The notes: generated from the sequence alone by a model not told the origin. DNA of 48,902 bases from Acanthaster planci (GCF_001949145.1 NW_019091441.1:29982-78883); one strand, 5' to 3'; numbered from the stretch's first letter, positions 35,540-45,687 are shown. A program made the numbers and translations.

Positions 35540-37054
35540 TGTTGATTTAACTGTGTCCAATTTAATTCTCTTTGGTTTGTATCAAATACGACAAATCAAA
35601 CAAATACCGTGGAAAAGCTAATATCGAGTACTAGAAATGGTGTTTAATTTCAGTGTGCCCATCAGCGATTTTTGTTTATTGGACAAGCAACAAAAATAGG
35701 TTCACTGGAAATTCAACATATGCGTATCGTGGGGAAAAGATGCTGGCCCGCTAGAAAAGGGGAAAAGAAAGAACGGAAGCAAAGAAAAGAACAACAAAGA
35801 ATAACAAAGAAGGAAAGGGGGAAAATGAGGAAAGGGAATGAAAATAATTGCGTGAAAAAGCTGGAAACTGGCCCCCTTCCACCACTGAGGTCAGTTTACT
35901 GTTGCCGAGTGAGTGTTTCTCTTAAAGAACTTTGCCCCTGTCTGACAACGTCCCTGCACATGTCTCATACAGATACTGTTTCATTTGTGCAGATTTAATG
36001 TTTTATTCCTTTCGCGACTGGCGGCAGTGTTCAATGCATGCTGGATCCTAAAACAATTCTGCAAATATTTGCTTGGAATGCTCAGCTTATCATAAAACTA
36101 AAACAATGCTCGTTGTCGGATAGAAGGGGTTGAGAGGAGGGCGAATTTTGAGGCTATTAATTTTCCTTTCCTCTCCAAAGCGTAAGCCTGAATAGCCCTA
36201 GAATTTAGCCATTCCCCAGACAAGCTCTAAATACTACAAGTCCTTGGATTTTTTTATTCTTCCATCAACCTCCCCTCCCCCCCCAAAAAAAATGGTTCCG
36301 GATCGACCCTCGTAATAATATGTGGGCTTGTTCGGTGGCTGCACTTTTTTTATACTACAAAAGCTATAAACAACCCCTTAAGTAGGTTGGATAAAACTGG
36401 AACAAGTCCGAAAGTACACTCATTTCCAGAATGCCATTGTTTAGAAACAGCTTGACGTTGAATGCTTGTAAAGGGTACTGTGAATGTGGGTCTCCTTCGA
36501 GATTGTGCATTTAGTAACTTGCTTGTATCTTCAGTTTAGTTCATTGTTGAAAGGTATGATAGTGTAGTACTTTGATTGACTTTTTTTTATTGCGTTAGGG
36601 GTATCAAGTTTAACTACAAACCGCAACTAGTTCAACCAAAATACAATATATCAAAGTCTTCCAAGCAGACATTTATGTAATAGTTCTCCCATAGGAATTT
36701 TTTGCAACAGGGTTAATTTCTGCTGTTATTTATTTTTGCTATGTGCTATTTTGACCCGCCATCATTTTTCCAAGGTGTTTTGCTAATTAAACTTATTGGA
36801 GGAGAATTGAGAATATTTGTTTCGTAGCATTTGCACAACCATTTAGGTCGCAGTCTAATCAGGTTTTATCTTTGAAAATAGAAATGGGGGTGCAAAATAA
36901 TGTTCATTTTCAGGAATTTCATTTTAAACATGATTGCATAGACACCACTTTAACTGTGAATTGTAGAGCTCTTTTAATTGGAATATTCCACAACTTATAG
37001 GCACAAGGCGTTTTCCCATTATGATGTCCATGTAAAGTTCTGTAACACCTACAT
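35540..37054. other. downstream of the receptor gene, likely includes its 3' UTR
   Basis: No canonical AATAAA was found in the first kilobase, so the transcript end is undefined. A purine-rich block covers about 35755-35845, and a C8A8 junction lies at 36277-36292. No coding exon is seen. Confidence 0.4.
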
Positions 37055-37301
37055 CAATGGCGTATCCAGCGAGGGATGGGGGTGACAACTTTCCCCCTAC
37101 GTTTTTGTGCAAAATCATTTTTATTTATTTATTTTTTCAACTGAGAATACTTCATAGGTGAGTAGAAAAGAAACTAACCAGTATATTTGATTGTCAAATA
37201 AATAGGCTACATTTTCCTCCCTATATTATCATGTTGAATGCGCCCGAAAGTGAATTTGGTTTGAGCCCCCCCCCCGACGCCGACAGCTGGATACGGCACT
37301 G
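37055..37301. mobile_element. 247-bp hAT-like MITE
   Basis: The left end CAATGGCGTATCCAGC and the right end GCTGGATACGGCACTG are inverted repeats. They are flanked by ACCTACAT (37047-37054) and ACCTACTG (37302-37309), which match at six of eight positions. That fits a decayed 8-bp target duplication typical of hAT transposons. The interior has a G-run near the left and a C10 run near the right. It has no transposase. Isolated ends of the same family occur near 42808 and probably 43713. Confidence 0.7.
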
Positions 37302-37309
37302 ACCTACTG

Positions 37310-38547
37310 TACATGCGTAATCCGGAGCGTGAACGGCTGCTGCTTAAACATGTACTGTGAACACATGCGCAACGTGTAGGCCTATAATGTGAAGAGGCCA
37401 AAAAGTCTTACAAACGTTTATGCTTCAATGTGGTATGGCATGGCACTAAAGCCAATGAAATCAACGTTTGATGTAGTTACGAGTTGATATGAAAAAAATA
37501 AGCTGAGGATGACAACACTGTTTTTGAATGCGACTAGAGTCTTTAAAAGTTTCCAACTAAAAATTAATGTGTGTGAATTGCCCAAGCTTTCGTCTCCTGT
37601 GAGTGATTCATATTTACAGTTTGTGTTATATATTTTGTTTCCATAAACCTTTTCATCTATTTATATCTATATTTTCATTTTCAACTGTCAGAAGAATTCA
37701 AGTCAGGTTCATCCAAAGATTAAAATCAGTACTGTATAGAGTGCAAAGACGTCAACACTGCCTTCAAATTTAGTGTTTTGGCAATGTAACTCTGTATGGG
37801 AAACTGTGGCATAAGGTCAACTTTGAGTATGTATTATTTTCTGTATTAAAAGGTCATTGATCAAACACGGGGTGCAGGCTGCATGACGTTTTCCCTTCAA
37901 TTTTCCCCACTCAGCGACATCGATTTCTGCAACTGCATCCCATTCTTCCTTTTGTACTATTAAACTACAAACTTCGTCTGATTGCATTTGTTTGTTTTAG
38001 TGTTCAAAAGGTATTTTTAAAGATATAGTTGTTCATGTTATTTTGCTAATAAATATTGCGAGTTGAATGAATCAGAATGTTAATAAGGTACGATACAGTG
38101 TGTCTTGTATGTTACCTTTCGGTAAGTGCCGTGAAACACTAGGCAACATCCCATGTTCAAATCTTGGAGCCTTAAAGAAGAAATGAAGATTCTCTTTAAC
38201 TTCTTTAGGTGCAATTTTATTTGTAATATTACAACACCACAAAATCAGAGAGTTACCTTGCACATGGCCTTGTAAAATCCATTTGAGATATCGTCGGTGA
38301 GTCTGTTGTTCCAGACACGATCGTCTGGCTATATTTTTGTGTCCACGACTTGCTCTTTTTGCCATCATTGCGCCAAGGTAAACAGCTGGGTGTAGTCACA
38401 CACGTCAGTGTCCCCTTTGGACACGTAATACAGCCAGAGTCCTTAATCAAACATGACGCAGAGAGAAGACTGGGGAGTTGGTGTTGCCAGGATTATTTCA
38501 GGGCTGTAAAACAAAAGAACAAACACCCCCGCACACACAAACACCTC
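37310..38547. other. intergenic, no gene seen
   Basis: Nothing was recognised. Open frames at 38072-38450 overlap on the minus strand and lack motifs. Confidence 0.4.
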
Positions 38548-38697
38548 AACAAACAAACAAACAAACACCCCCAACACCCCAACAAACAAACAAACAAACA
38601 AACAAACAAACAAACAAACAAACAAACAAACAAACAAACAACCCAACAAGCAAACAAACACCCCCAACACCCCAACAAACAAACAAAAAAAACAAAC
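38548..38697 (+). repeat. (AAAC)n microsatellite with ACCCCC interruptions
   Basis: Runs of CAAA units, the longest at about 38581-38641, alternate with two near-identical ACACCCCCAACACCCCAAC spacers. Together they form a compound repeat. Predicted Lys/Gln/Thr-rich peptides from it are repeat artefacts. Confidence 0.95.
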
Positions 38698-39312
38698 ACC
38701 CTAAAAACCCAACAAAAAAGCAAAAAAAAGAGGAGAGGTTAAAACATTTTGGTTGCGTGTAGATGCTGTTATATTCTAGACCCCTTTCTAATGTTATATA
38801 TCAAATTGAAGGCAATAAGCTGTATTTATTGACTTTGAATTCTAAATGTTCATGAAAACGCTATGATATAAGTTTGAAATTTTGGAACCAGAAGGAAAAT
38901 GGCTGCTGCTTGACCTGCAAATATATAATCGTGAAGTCAGAGAACCAAACAATATTCAGTGACCACAGGGACAATAGTCAATCTTCACAGTCGGTCGATT
39001 GAGCTGCATTATCGAAGATCCTGCACGAAATCCTGGCCTTTACTGCAGTTTCGACAATACTTTTCTAAAGCTGTTAATTATGTAACCCGTGGTTCACATT
39101 TCAAAATAGCAGGAACCAAATTTCATATTCATTCAATTTCCTTATGGAAAAAAACTCTTGACTTCACACAATTCAGTATTCACGATACAAAAGAGGTTTT
39201 GCTTTATTGGAGGGAAAGAGCCAAGCCAATCAATACGAGAAATACAAAGTAAATGCAGAGAACACCAGTGGCCACAAATTGCAATATGAGGTTTACAGAG
39301 AATGCAGGATCC
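38698..39312. other. intergenic, no gene seen
   Basis: This is plain A+T-rich sequence up to the start of the third core element at 39313. The open frame at 38959-39250 has no recognisable domain. Confidence 0.4.
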
Positions 39313-39660
39313 TATGGTGTACTATTTACGACACTCATTTCTCTCTCTCCCCAGCCTCCCTCCAGACGACGCAACTACACGACGCGACGGCACGACAGCT
39401 CCCTTGCGTCGTGCCGTCGCGTCGTGCTGCCTTAGGTCCTTTCCATGTTGCATTTTTGGCCGCCTTAACGTCGCCCCTTCCGTCACCCGTCGCGTCGTAC
39501 CGTCGTGCATCGCGTCGTGCGTCGTGTCGTGCATCGCATCGCCTATTACCTCGACTGAAGCACGACGCGACGCGTCGTGTGCTGTTGCCCTTTGCTCCTT
39601 GGTGTTTATAGAGGGCGCCTTTACTGTTTTCTTTCATTTCCGCCCCCCGTACTTTCATAG
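39313..39660 (+). mobile_element. CG-word core element, copy 3
   Basis: It starts TATGGTGTACTATTTACGAC like copy 1. It retains the GTCCTTTCCATGTTGCATTT, CGTCGCCCCTTCCGTC and GTGCTGTTGCCCTTT islands and ends with TTTATAGAGGGCGCCTTTAC. It is about 90 bases shorter than copies 1, 2 and 4: the island with CTTCTTGCCATTACTTTTG and the CG words beside it are missing. It is joined directly to the 39664-40120 dispersed repeat. Confidence 0.8.
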
Positions 39661-39663
39661 TAC

Positions 39664-40120
39664 GGTACAGTCCACTAATTCAAGCCCCATTGAAAACAGT
39701 GTAAAATCGGCACTGTTCAGGGCCCAATGACATGGATACCAACATCCTTGAGTTACTGAAACACAAATTAAATTATTGTCTGGTCCCTAATCTGTCGATT
39801 TCCTTTTAGTTTATTGTGGACTAACCAATTACATTTTTAATTATTTCCACAAAACAAAACCACCCCCGAAAAGTTATTTTTCCGAGGTCTCATTGCAGCC
39901 ATTTTTCAAGTGGCAACCCTCAACCTTCTTGGGCACTTAGGACCATTTTTCAGCTGTAGTTTTTAGCCATTCTGCTCTCATAGGATGGCTCACAGACCCA
40001 GACAGTTGATCCTGGCAACGATTTACACAATCTCACCTCTCGGGGGCCAAACAATCTCCTTTTTTTCAGAAAAATGCTGGGCTGCCACTTTTCATGCTAT
40101 GGAGCTGACCAGAAATTCTC
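39664..40120 (+). repeat. dispersed repeat, copy 2 of a 457-bp pair
   Basis: It matches 1208-1664 in the same orientation. Its position directly after core copy 3 ties this sequence to the CG-word transposon family. The copies differ by scattered substitutions, so they are not recent duplicates. Confidence 0.75.
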
Positions 40121-40153
40121 ACTTAAATAGTGGACTGCATGCACCCAGAACAT

Positions 40154-40356
40154 GGTATTCGCTCTTTGTACGCTGCCGCCATGGGCATGCAGAGCCTTGA
40201 ACTGACAGCTTTTGAAATATTGTCCAATCGAATGGTGTAGATGATAGAAGAACTAACGCAACATCATGTCCAAAATTACTTACCAACATACACGGGAAAT
40301 GCTGCCAGATCGAGGCTCTGCATGCCTATGGCGGTAGCGTACAAAGAGCGAATAGG
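40154..40356. mobile_element. 203-bp fold-back with 46-base arms
   Basis: The left arm 40154-40199 starts GGTATTCGCTCTTTGTACGC. The right arm 40311-40356 is its reverse complement with about five mismatches and ends AAAGAGCGAATAGG. The arm phrase TATTCGCTCTTTG also appears where module R meets core copy 1 (5940), which suggests a shared terminal sequence. The 110-base interior is unrecognised. Confidence 0.7.
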
Positions 40357-40369
40357 TAGCAGGCCTTGT

Positions 40370-40566
40370 CTCTGTTGTTCTTTTTCATGCATGCTTTCTA
40401 ACTTTGTGTTTTCATGAAGAGTGAGTTGTTGAAGAAAAGGTTTGTTTTTTAATCAAATGTGATTAGAAAGAGCTTCACGACCAACTATCAGCCTTGTCTC
40501 CAGGAAATAAATAACATGAGCCACAACGTTGCTTTAACTTTTCCTGCTCTAATTTTGATAATTATG
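40370..40566 (+). repeat. flanking module L, copy 2
   Basis: It contains CTGTTGTTCTTTTTCATG, CTTTCTAACTTTGTGTTTTC, GAGTGAGTTGTTGAAGAAAA, GATTAGAAAGAGCTT and CTTGTCTCCAGGAAATA, all in the same order as at 41425-41620 and, reversed, 6834-7022. It adjoins the fold-back at 40154. Confidence 0.75.
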
Positions 40567-40804
40567 TAATAGAATTGATTTTGCTCCCCCACTTTTTGAA
40601 ATCCTAACTCCCCCAGAATTAGGTCATACAAGTGGGCAGCGCGTGTGGGCAGTTGGTAGCAGAACTTGCAACCAGCCACAAGAGTCCTTGAGAAGGAGCT
40701 GATAACGTCCCTAGCCAGTGACCAGGCTCGGTAGTAACTCCCCAAACCTGCAGTGAAACTTGCAGCCATACAATTGTTACACAAATTGTCTGGAGAATTG
40801 GGAG
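40567..40804. other. spacer between modules L and R
   Basis: This is unrecognised sequence inside the transposon mosaic, probably element interior. No coding frame with family features was found. Confidence 0.35.
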
Positions 40805-40953
40805 TACTACTTAGAAATCAGAGCCGTTCCTAAATATGCCGATTTTCTTTTTTGCTCTTTTTTCATTTTCTAAATAAAACATGACAGAAATTAACCTAAT
40901 CAAGGAATGGATGAGATAAAAACCAAGAACAAATCAACACCAAAGAGTAACTA
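40805..40953 (-). repeat. flanking module R, copy 2 (reverse)
   Basis: The reverse complement matches 5939-6130 through CTCTTTGGTGTTGATTTG, GGTTTTTATCTCATC and the A-rich tail. It abuts core copy 4 in the same relative orientation as at copy 1. Confidence 0.6.
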
Positions 40954-41402
40954 GCATGTACTTTGCAAGCACGGGAGACAAGAAAGAGACATGAAAAAAA
41001 AAACAGTAAAGGCGCCTTCTACAAACACTATGAAGCAAAGGGCAACAGGACACGACGCACGACGGTACGACGCGACGGGCGACGGAAGGGGCGACGTTTA
41101 GGCGGAAAAAATGCAACATGGAAAGGACCTGAGACAGCACGACGCGACGGGCGACGGCACGACGCGACGCACGATGCGACGCGTCGTGTGTGTACAAACG
41201 AAATGGCAAGAAGGCAACGGTTTGAACCGAGGGCACGACGCAAGGGAGCCGCCATGCCGTTGCGTCGTGTAGTTGCGTCGCCTGGAGGGAGGCTAGCGAG
41301 AGAGAGAAATGTGTGTCGTAAATAGTACACCATAGTTTATAGAGGGCGCCTTTACTGCTTTCTTTCATTTCCTTCCCCGGCCCTTGCTTGCACAGTACAT
41401 GC
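40954..41402 (-). mobile_element. CG-word core element, copy 4, with both terminal repeats
   Basis: This is the most complete copy. The left terminal repeat (40954-41030) starts GCATGTACTTTGCAAGCACG and reaches CAGTAAAGGCGCC. The right one (41335-41402) reads GGCGCCTTTACTG through TTGCTTGCACAGTACATGC, its inverted counterpart. Between them lies the reversed core with the GCAACATGGAAAGGACCTGA and AATGGCAAGAAGG islands. The result is a roughly 450-bp non-autonomous element with inverted ends of about 70 bases. No clear target duplication remains. Confidence 0.8.
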
Positions 41403-41424
41403 CATAGGTACCAGGCCTTCATTC

Positions 41425-41620
41425 TGTTGTTCTTTTTCGTGGATCCTTTCTAACTTTATGTTTTCATTAAGAGTGAGTTGTTGAAGAAAACTCTTTTCTT
41501 TTTTTAATCAAATTTAATCAGAAAGAGCTTGGCGACTAAACAGCATTGTCTTCAGGAAAAATATGACATTAACGTCATCCACAACAATGTTTTAGCTTTC
41601 CCTGATCTGATTTTTCTAAT
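41425..41620 (+). repeat. flanking module L, copy 3
   Basis: It shares TCTGTTGTTCTTTTTCGTGG, CTTTCTAACTTTATGTTTTC, AGAGTGAGTTGTTGAAGAAA and CACAACAATGTTTTAGCTTT with the other two copies. It follows core copy 4 after about 20 bases. Confidence 0.75.
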
Positions 41621-42046
41621 AATTATTGAGAACCCATTCTAAGATCGTCTGCGTAAAAATTAGGTATCAGTTCCCAATTTCTATAGTTGCCTCTGAATCG
41701 CCTAATTCTCCGAATGTCTACTTCTTCAATCGCTTGCGGTTTAATGTACGCTTTAATCACAATAATTAGGTCCTTTCGTAATATTTTTCATTTTACATCT
41801 GTGGCTGTAAATTCTATGTCATTGTCTTGCGCTATCTTTAAAAGCTGGTGATTGTCTCGTGAGATTTCTAAATTGCCGTTGGCTCGCTTGAATCGCCTTT
41901 ACGAGCTACGGTTTGGTGTGACTTTTTTTTTAGCGGGCGCCGGTAATGGAACGTTTTATCGTTTGGCAAAGTCTGCCAGAAACGATTTTTTCAAACGTCT
42001 AAAGTCTGATGATACCGGGCGGCGCTGTGATTCGGTTTCTCTCTTC
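41621..42046. other. intergenic, no gene seen
   Basis: Nothing was recognised. The open frame at 41852-42070 has no domain signature. Confidence 0.35.
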
Positions 42047-42082
42047 ATACCTCTTTTATATCTATATATATAAAAGAGGTAT
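42047..42082. repeat. perfect 15-bp hairpin
   Basis: ATACCTCTTTTATAT and ATATAAAAGAGGTAT are exact reverse complements around a six-base loop. It may be the tip of a decayed fold-back element. No coding gene borders it, so a terminator role is not argued. Confidence 0.6.
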
Positions 42083-44035
42083 GTTTTTTAAAATTTAATC
42101 TCATTTTTTCCGGAGAGTTCATAGCTGCTCGATTTTCCCGAGAAGTGGGAGAGTCCCGGGGAATTACCGCGACCTGGAATGGGGTTCTGACGTCTGAGTT
42201 GTAAAAACACTGCGCTGGAGTCGCTGCGGTGAAATCGGCTCACCCCTACTACTTTTGGGAATTTGAAATCCGTTTTAATCAGTGTATTTACTGTGAAACT
42301 CGCGTCAAGGTTTTACCAGCCATGCCTAAAATAACAGGGCTATGATTAGACATTCCCCAAAGAACGCAGGTGTCCCATTCCTGATTTTGGGTCATGAAAA
42401 AAAGCACGGGACTACAGAGGGCCTGCGTATGATGTCACGTTATAGGGCATCTCTTTCTTCCTCTAGGCCTAGGCACGAGTAAACCTTTTGTGCTTTCATT
42501 GTCATTAAATTTAAGTAACAAATCATGTCCTCTGGGAGGGCACCCCATACAGGCCCTCTATTGAAAAAATGTTGAGAGTGGCAGAATCTGGCCTGGCTCT
42601 TTTTTAAGGGAGCCATTTGAAAGCAGATTGGCCGTCAGTGCCATTCAAAACGAATATGAGCCAGTTGGGTATTCAAAACGCCAAGGTATTTCAAGAACAA
42701 AGTGGGCTTGTGAGTCAGCGTATGTCAAATAAGCCCAAAGCCGCATTCGCTTTTGAATTCTCCCCCACCCCCCCAAAAAAAACAACAACAACAACAACAC
42801 AAAGCTGGATACGCAACTGGGCACAACGACATAGAGCTTCGGAGACAAACTTGTTCTGGAAATCAAAACAGGAAAAAAACTGATGAAACTTTATTGTACC
42901 GGAGCTGGTTGGTAAGCAAATGTCGAATTATCCGGCTGGCTGCCGGATAGGTTTCTGCACCACAAGCGCAAGGTTCTCACTGATACGACCGTTATTAACG
43001 GACGACGACACTGTCTCTGTCGTTTGCTCTACAACTGACAAAATCTTTATTGACAGCTCTCCTCAATAAAATAGGGTTGACAGACTGATAACTGATCGGT
43101 GAGTTGACGGACTGATTGGGTGATCAGTGGACGGACCAATTCGATTGGTCGACAGACAGACCCCTGGATGTGCTAACTTGGCTTCTCTCCTACAATCAGT
43201 CGACTCTCGTTAATACGAGGGCCCTGGGACTTTCTAAATTAGCTCGTATTATCCGGGCCTCGTCTTACGCGAAAGCTGCTGTCCTGCTTGTCGCATGTGT
43301 AACCGATCGACAGCATCGTTAAGCGTACATCATGTGCAACTTCCTGTACATACATGTAGGCCTACATGTACTTTGTATGTACGTACATGTGGTTTGGAAT
43401 TTCATTTCAAAACAGTTTATGTTTATGAAAGTGAAAAGTAACTGTACTTTTTATGAATATATGAATATATGAATTATGAATATATGATGCCCTTGCCACC
43501 CCGTACAGCATCTATACTACGGTAGCTTCTAATTAGTTTCAGCTTTTTCATGTTTATAGCTTTTCATTAGCATGTTTTTTCATTGAATCGCTCGGTCATG
43601 TCAATGCCCCGGCGATAACACCTGCAGCCACGAAGATGTGTAACCGCCAACTAGAAGGTGTGCTTGTTTAATGATTGAGTCGTGAGAGGGCGCACTTTGT
43701 ACAATCCGCGCAGAGCCGTATCCAGAGTGTCCTGGATGTGGTATCGCGCAGGCAGCGGCGTCAGTGTCGTCACGATGTAGCACTCTGCGCGAACTAAAAA
43801 CATATCACACTCGAGCGTGGTGATTGTGTTGTATCCATATACATGTACAGTGTAGAGGTTGCATCCCACCATCCTACAGACAAAGTGAGTTGTTGACATG
43901 ATTATTTGCTGTCGCGTGCGAATAGTTACAGGCGGAAAAGCGTGTTCTCCCAAGCGGGACGAAGGTGCCTCCGAAGTACTCTCCAGAGAGAATCATTGGT
44001 GAATTCATCCTGTAGTTGGATCTTACTTCTCAAGT
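42083..44035. other. intergenic, with MITE debris and CpG-richer 3' part
   Basis: A C7A8 junction at 42768-42782 is followed by a CAA-repeat and GCTGGATACGCAACTGG, the right end of a GGCGTATCCAG-type MITE whose left end is not seen. Short related GACGGAC/GACAGAC phrases occur at 43080-43165. TACATGTA runs lie at 43350-43390. From about 43600 to 43980 CpG density rises just before the candidate first exon at 44036, which would suit a promoter. Confidence 0.4.
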
Positions 44036-44078
44036 ATGCCCGCAGCAATGACCGAAACTCAATCGGATGAATATAACA
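44036..44078 (+). CDS. candidate first coding exon, unrecognised gene
   Basis: ATG is followed by 14 codons reading MPAAMTETQSDEYN and a perfect donor, ACA|GTAAGT, leaving phase 1. The ATG has A, G, T at -3 to -1, so the context is weak to moderate. The CpG-richer sequence upstream fits a promoter. No next exon of matching phase could be found before 45188, so either an exon was missed or this belongs to another transcript. The product is unknown. Confidence 0.35.
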
Positions 44079-44177
44079 GTAAGTAACGTGTTACTGTCAG
44101 TGTAGACTTAGTCAAGTTATAGTGTACTGTACTGGGAGCATCAGGCAAAGTGGTAGGCGTTTACATGCCTAGTGTAC

Positions 44178-44298
44178 AGGCCGGTTCATATGATACTACA
44201 GCCTACAAAGTACAAATGGAATGAAATTTCGCTGGAAATTTTTTGTGAATCCAAATTCACTTTGCTTTCACTGTTACCTGCAGTATGAACCAGCCTCC
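44178..44298. mobile_element. short fold-back element
   Basis: GGCCGGTTCATATGATACTA on the left pairs with the reverse complement of GCAGTATGAACCAGCC on the right. Inner AATTTCGCTGGAAATTT and AAATTCACTTTGC phrases recur in the neighbouring element at 44316. No coding capacity is seen. Confidence 0.6.
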
Positions 44299-44315
44299 AA
44301 AGTGCAGCAAAATTA

Positions 44316-44647
44316 AGGCCAGTTCATACTTAAGGTGAATGCAAAAGCGAAGTGATTTGATGTTACAAAAGACTTGCAACAAAATTTCACTCAAATTGAA
44401 ACTTGTTCAACTTTTACAAATTTGCAATGCAAACATTTGATCTGACGTTACAAATTTGCATTTGTTTTCGCTTTTGCATGAAGTGTCACTGCTGGCCTTT
44501 AGACGTTACAAAAATTGGTTGGGAAATTTCACTGGATTTGAAATGCATTCAACTTTAGTTGATACATGTAGGTGTAGCGTGGATATTTGATTTGATTTCA
44601 CAAATTTGCATTTGTGTTCACTTAAGTGTGATGTAAGAACCAGCTTT
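44316..44647. mobile_element. fold-back element with internal repeats
   Basis: The left end AAGGCCAGTTCATACTTAAG is inverted against CTTAAGTGTGATGTAAGAAC plus CAGCTTT on the right. GTTACAAATTTGCATTTG and CACAAATTTGCATTTGTG phrases repeat inside. An internal GCTTTTGCATGAAGTG near 44470 pairs with GCAAAAGCGAAGTG near 44341. It appears to be a nested or internally duplicated relative of the 44178 element. It lies within the inferred intron of the unrecognised gene. Confidence 0.6.
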
Positions 44648-44735
44648 AACCGGCAAAAGTTTTTCTCTAATATGTCTGAAATCTTATTTTCATCCGTGTG
44701 TTTATTTTATTTCTTCCAGCTTGAATGAACTGAGA

Positions 44736-44825
44736 ACTGGTCCCCAGAGCTTTGGGGTCTGACGTCCACTCTGCTCGTGGGAGCAGGACGGGCCGTCAGA
44801 CCCCATAATTCTGGGGGTACTTCTG
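44736..44825. repeat. about 90-nt near-perfect hairpin
   Basis: GGGGTCTGACG (44754-44764) pairs perfectly with CGTCAGACCCC (44794-44804). The terminal loop has its own stem, CTGCTC-GTGG-GAGCAG (44771-44786). The outer arms TGGTCCCCAGAGCTT and ATTCTGGGGGTAC extend it with mismatches. It could be a small MITE or a structured RNA such as a miRNA precursor. Position inside an inferred intron allows either. Confidence 0.6.
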
Positions 44826-45187
44826 AGAACTGCATTGGTATTACAATTAGGTAAACTAACTTCAGGCTATGCACCCAAAATTATGAAACTGTGCATAGGC
44901 TTGATAATATCAAAACAAACCAAAAAGTGTTGGTGTTGAATGAATGAACAGTGACAGTTCAATTTATCAATAAATCATAATATAGTAAAAATAATGATGA
45001 TTGTAATTATTTTAAGCCCATTACATAACAGAAAGCATAGATTTCAATTGTGGGATGGGGAGGGGGCACTGACATCATATGACACAACATCGGGTTGATG
45101 TTCACGATACAGATGTACATGTACAAGTATACTTCTGTAGAATCTAATAAGAACAACATATTTATGGCTATAAAATGCCTATTTCAG

Positions 45188-45299
45188 ACGTGTTTTTGTC
45201 TTCAAAACTTTAGACCTCATGACCCTTCTCTGTATTACAATGAAGCTGAAAAGATGTGTTCATCAAGAGGTTCAAATAATGTTCTAATTCCTAAATCCA
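45188..45299 (+). CDS. candidate internal exon, unrecognised gene
   Basis: It follows CCTATTTCAG and reads TCFCLQNFRPHDPSLYYNEA, then about 17 more residues ending LIPKS. It closes at the good donor CCA|GTGAGT in phase 1. Another acceptor at 45213 (AACTTTAG) would start it at RPHDPSLYY in phase 2. The composition is protein-like. No domain was recognised. Confidence 0.4.
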
Positions 45300-45388
45300 G
45301 TGAGTCTGTGTAGCAACTGTCAAGCCATTGGACTTGTACATGGTGTGCACATGTAGGTCATTCAAATTCCATGATTGGTAATTCTCAG

Positions 45389-45687
45389 ACAAAGCAGCAC
45401 TCAATTACGTTACAGTGTACAGTAAATACGTGTGTGCCCACATGTTAAACTACGTGTACATGGATGCTAAAGCACCAGTAACAAAAGTGTCATCATCCTG
45501 TTATTGTTACGCAGCAACTGATGCATCAGTCTCAACCACTGTCCACCTACAGTTGGATGATTCCAAACTAGTGCCACTCAGAAATACATCCCTAAAATCA
45601 CTGGTTACATGGTTGGTATCACTATTAAAAAACAAGTCCAAAGAAGTTGAAAGCAGTCTTTCTGAGAATGAAGCAGCACAAAATTAA
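45389..45687 (+). CDS. candidate exon with in-frame stop, unrecognised gene
   Basis: After AATTCTCAG the frame matches the phase left by the previous donor, with only an 89-base intron between. It stays open through STTVHLQLDDSKLVPLRNTS and SLVTWLVSLLKNKSKEVESS to TAA at 45685-45687. A better pyrimidine-tract acceptor at 45552 (CCACCTACAG) would begin at LDDSKLV but is out of phase. The exon may end here as an alternative terminus, or splice earlier at TTG|GTATCA (45615) in phase 0 into the exon at 45845. No domain was recognised. Confidence 0.3.

Noticed and set aside
38350-38762. Long Lys/Gln/Thr-rich frames and Cys/Leu/Phe-rich reverse frames
   Set aside because: They are translations of the AAAC microsatellite and its interruptions.
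44710-44760. Exon starting after TTTCTTCCAG at 44719
   Set aside because: Joined to the phase-1 exon at 44036 it meets TGA as the second codon, and the sequence then enters the hairpin at 44736.
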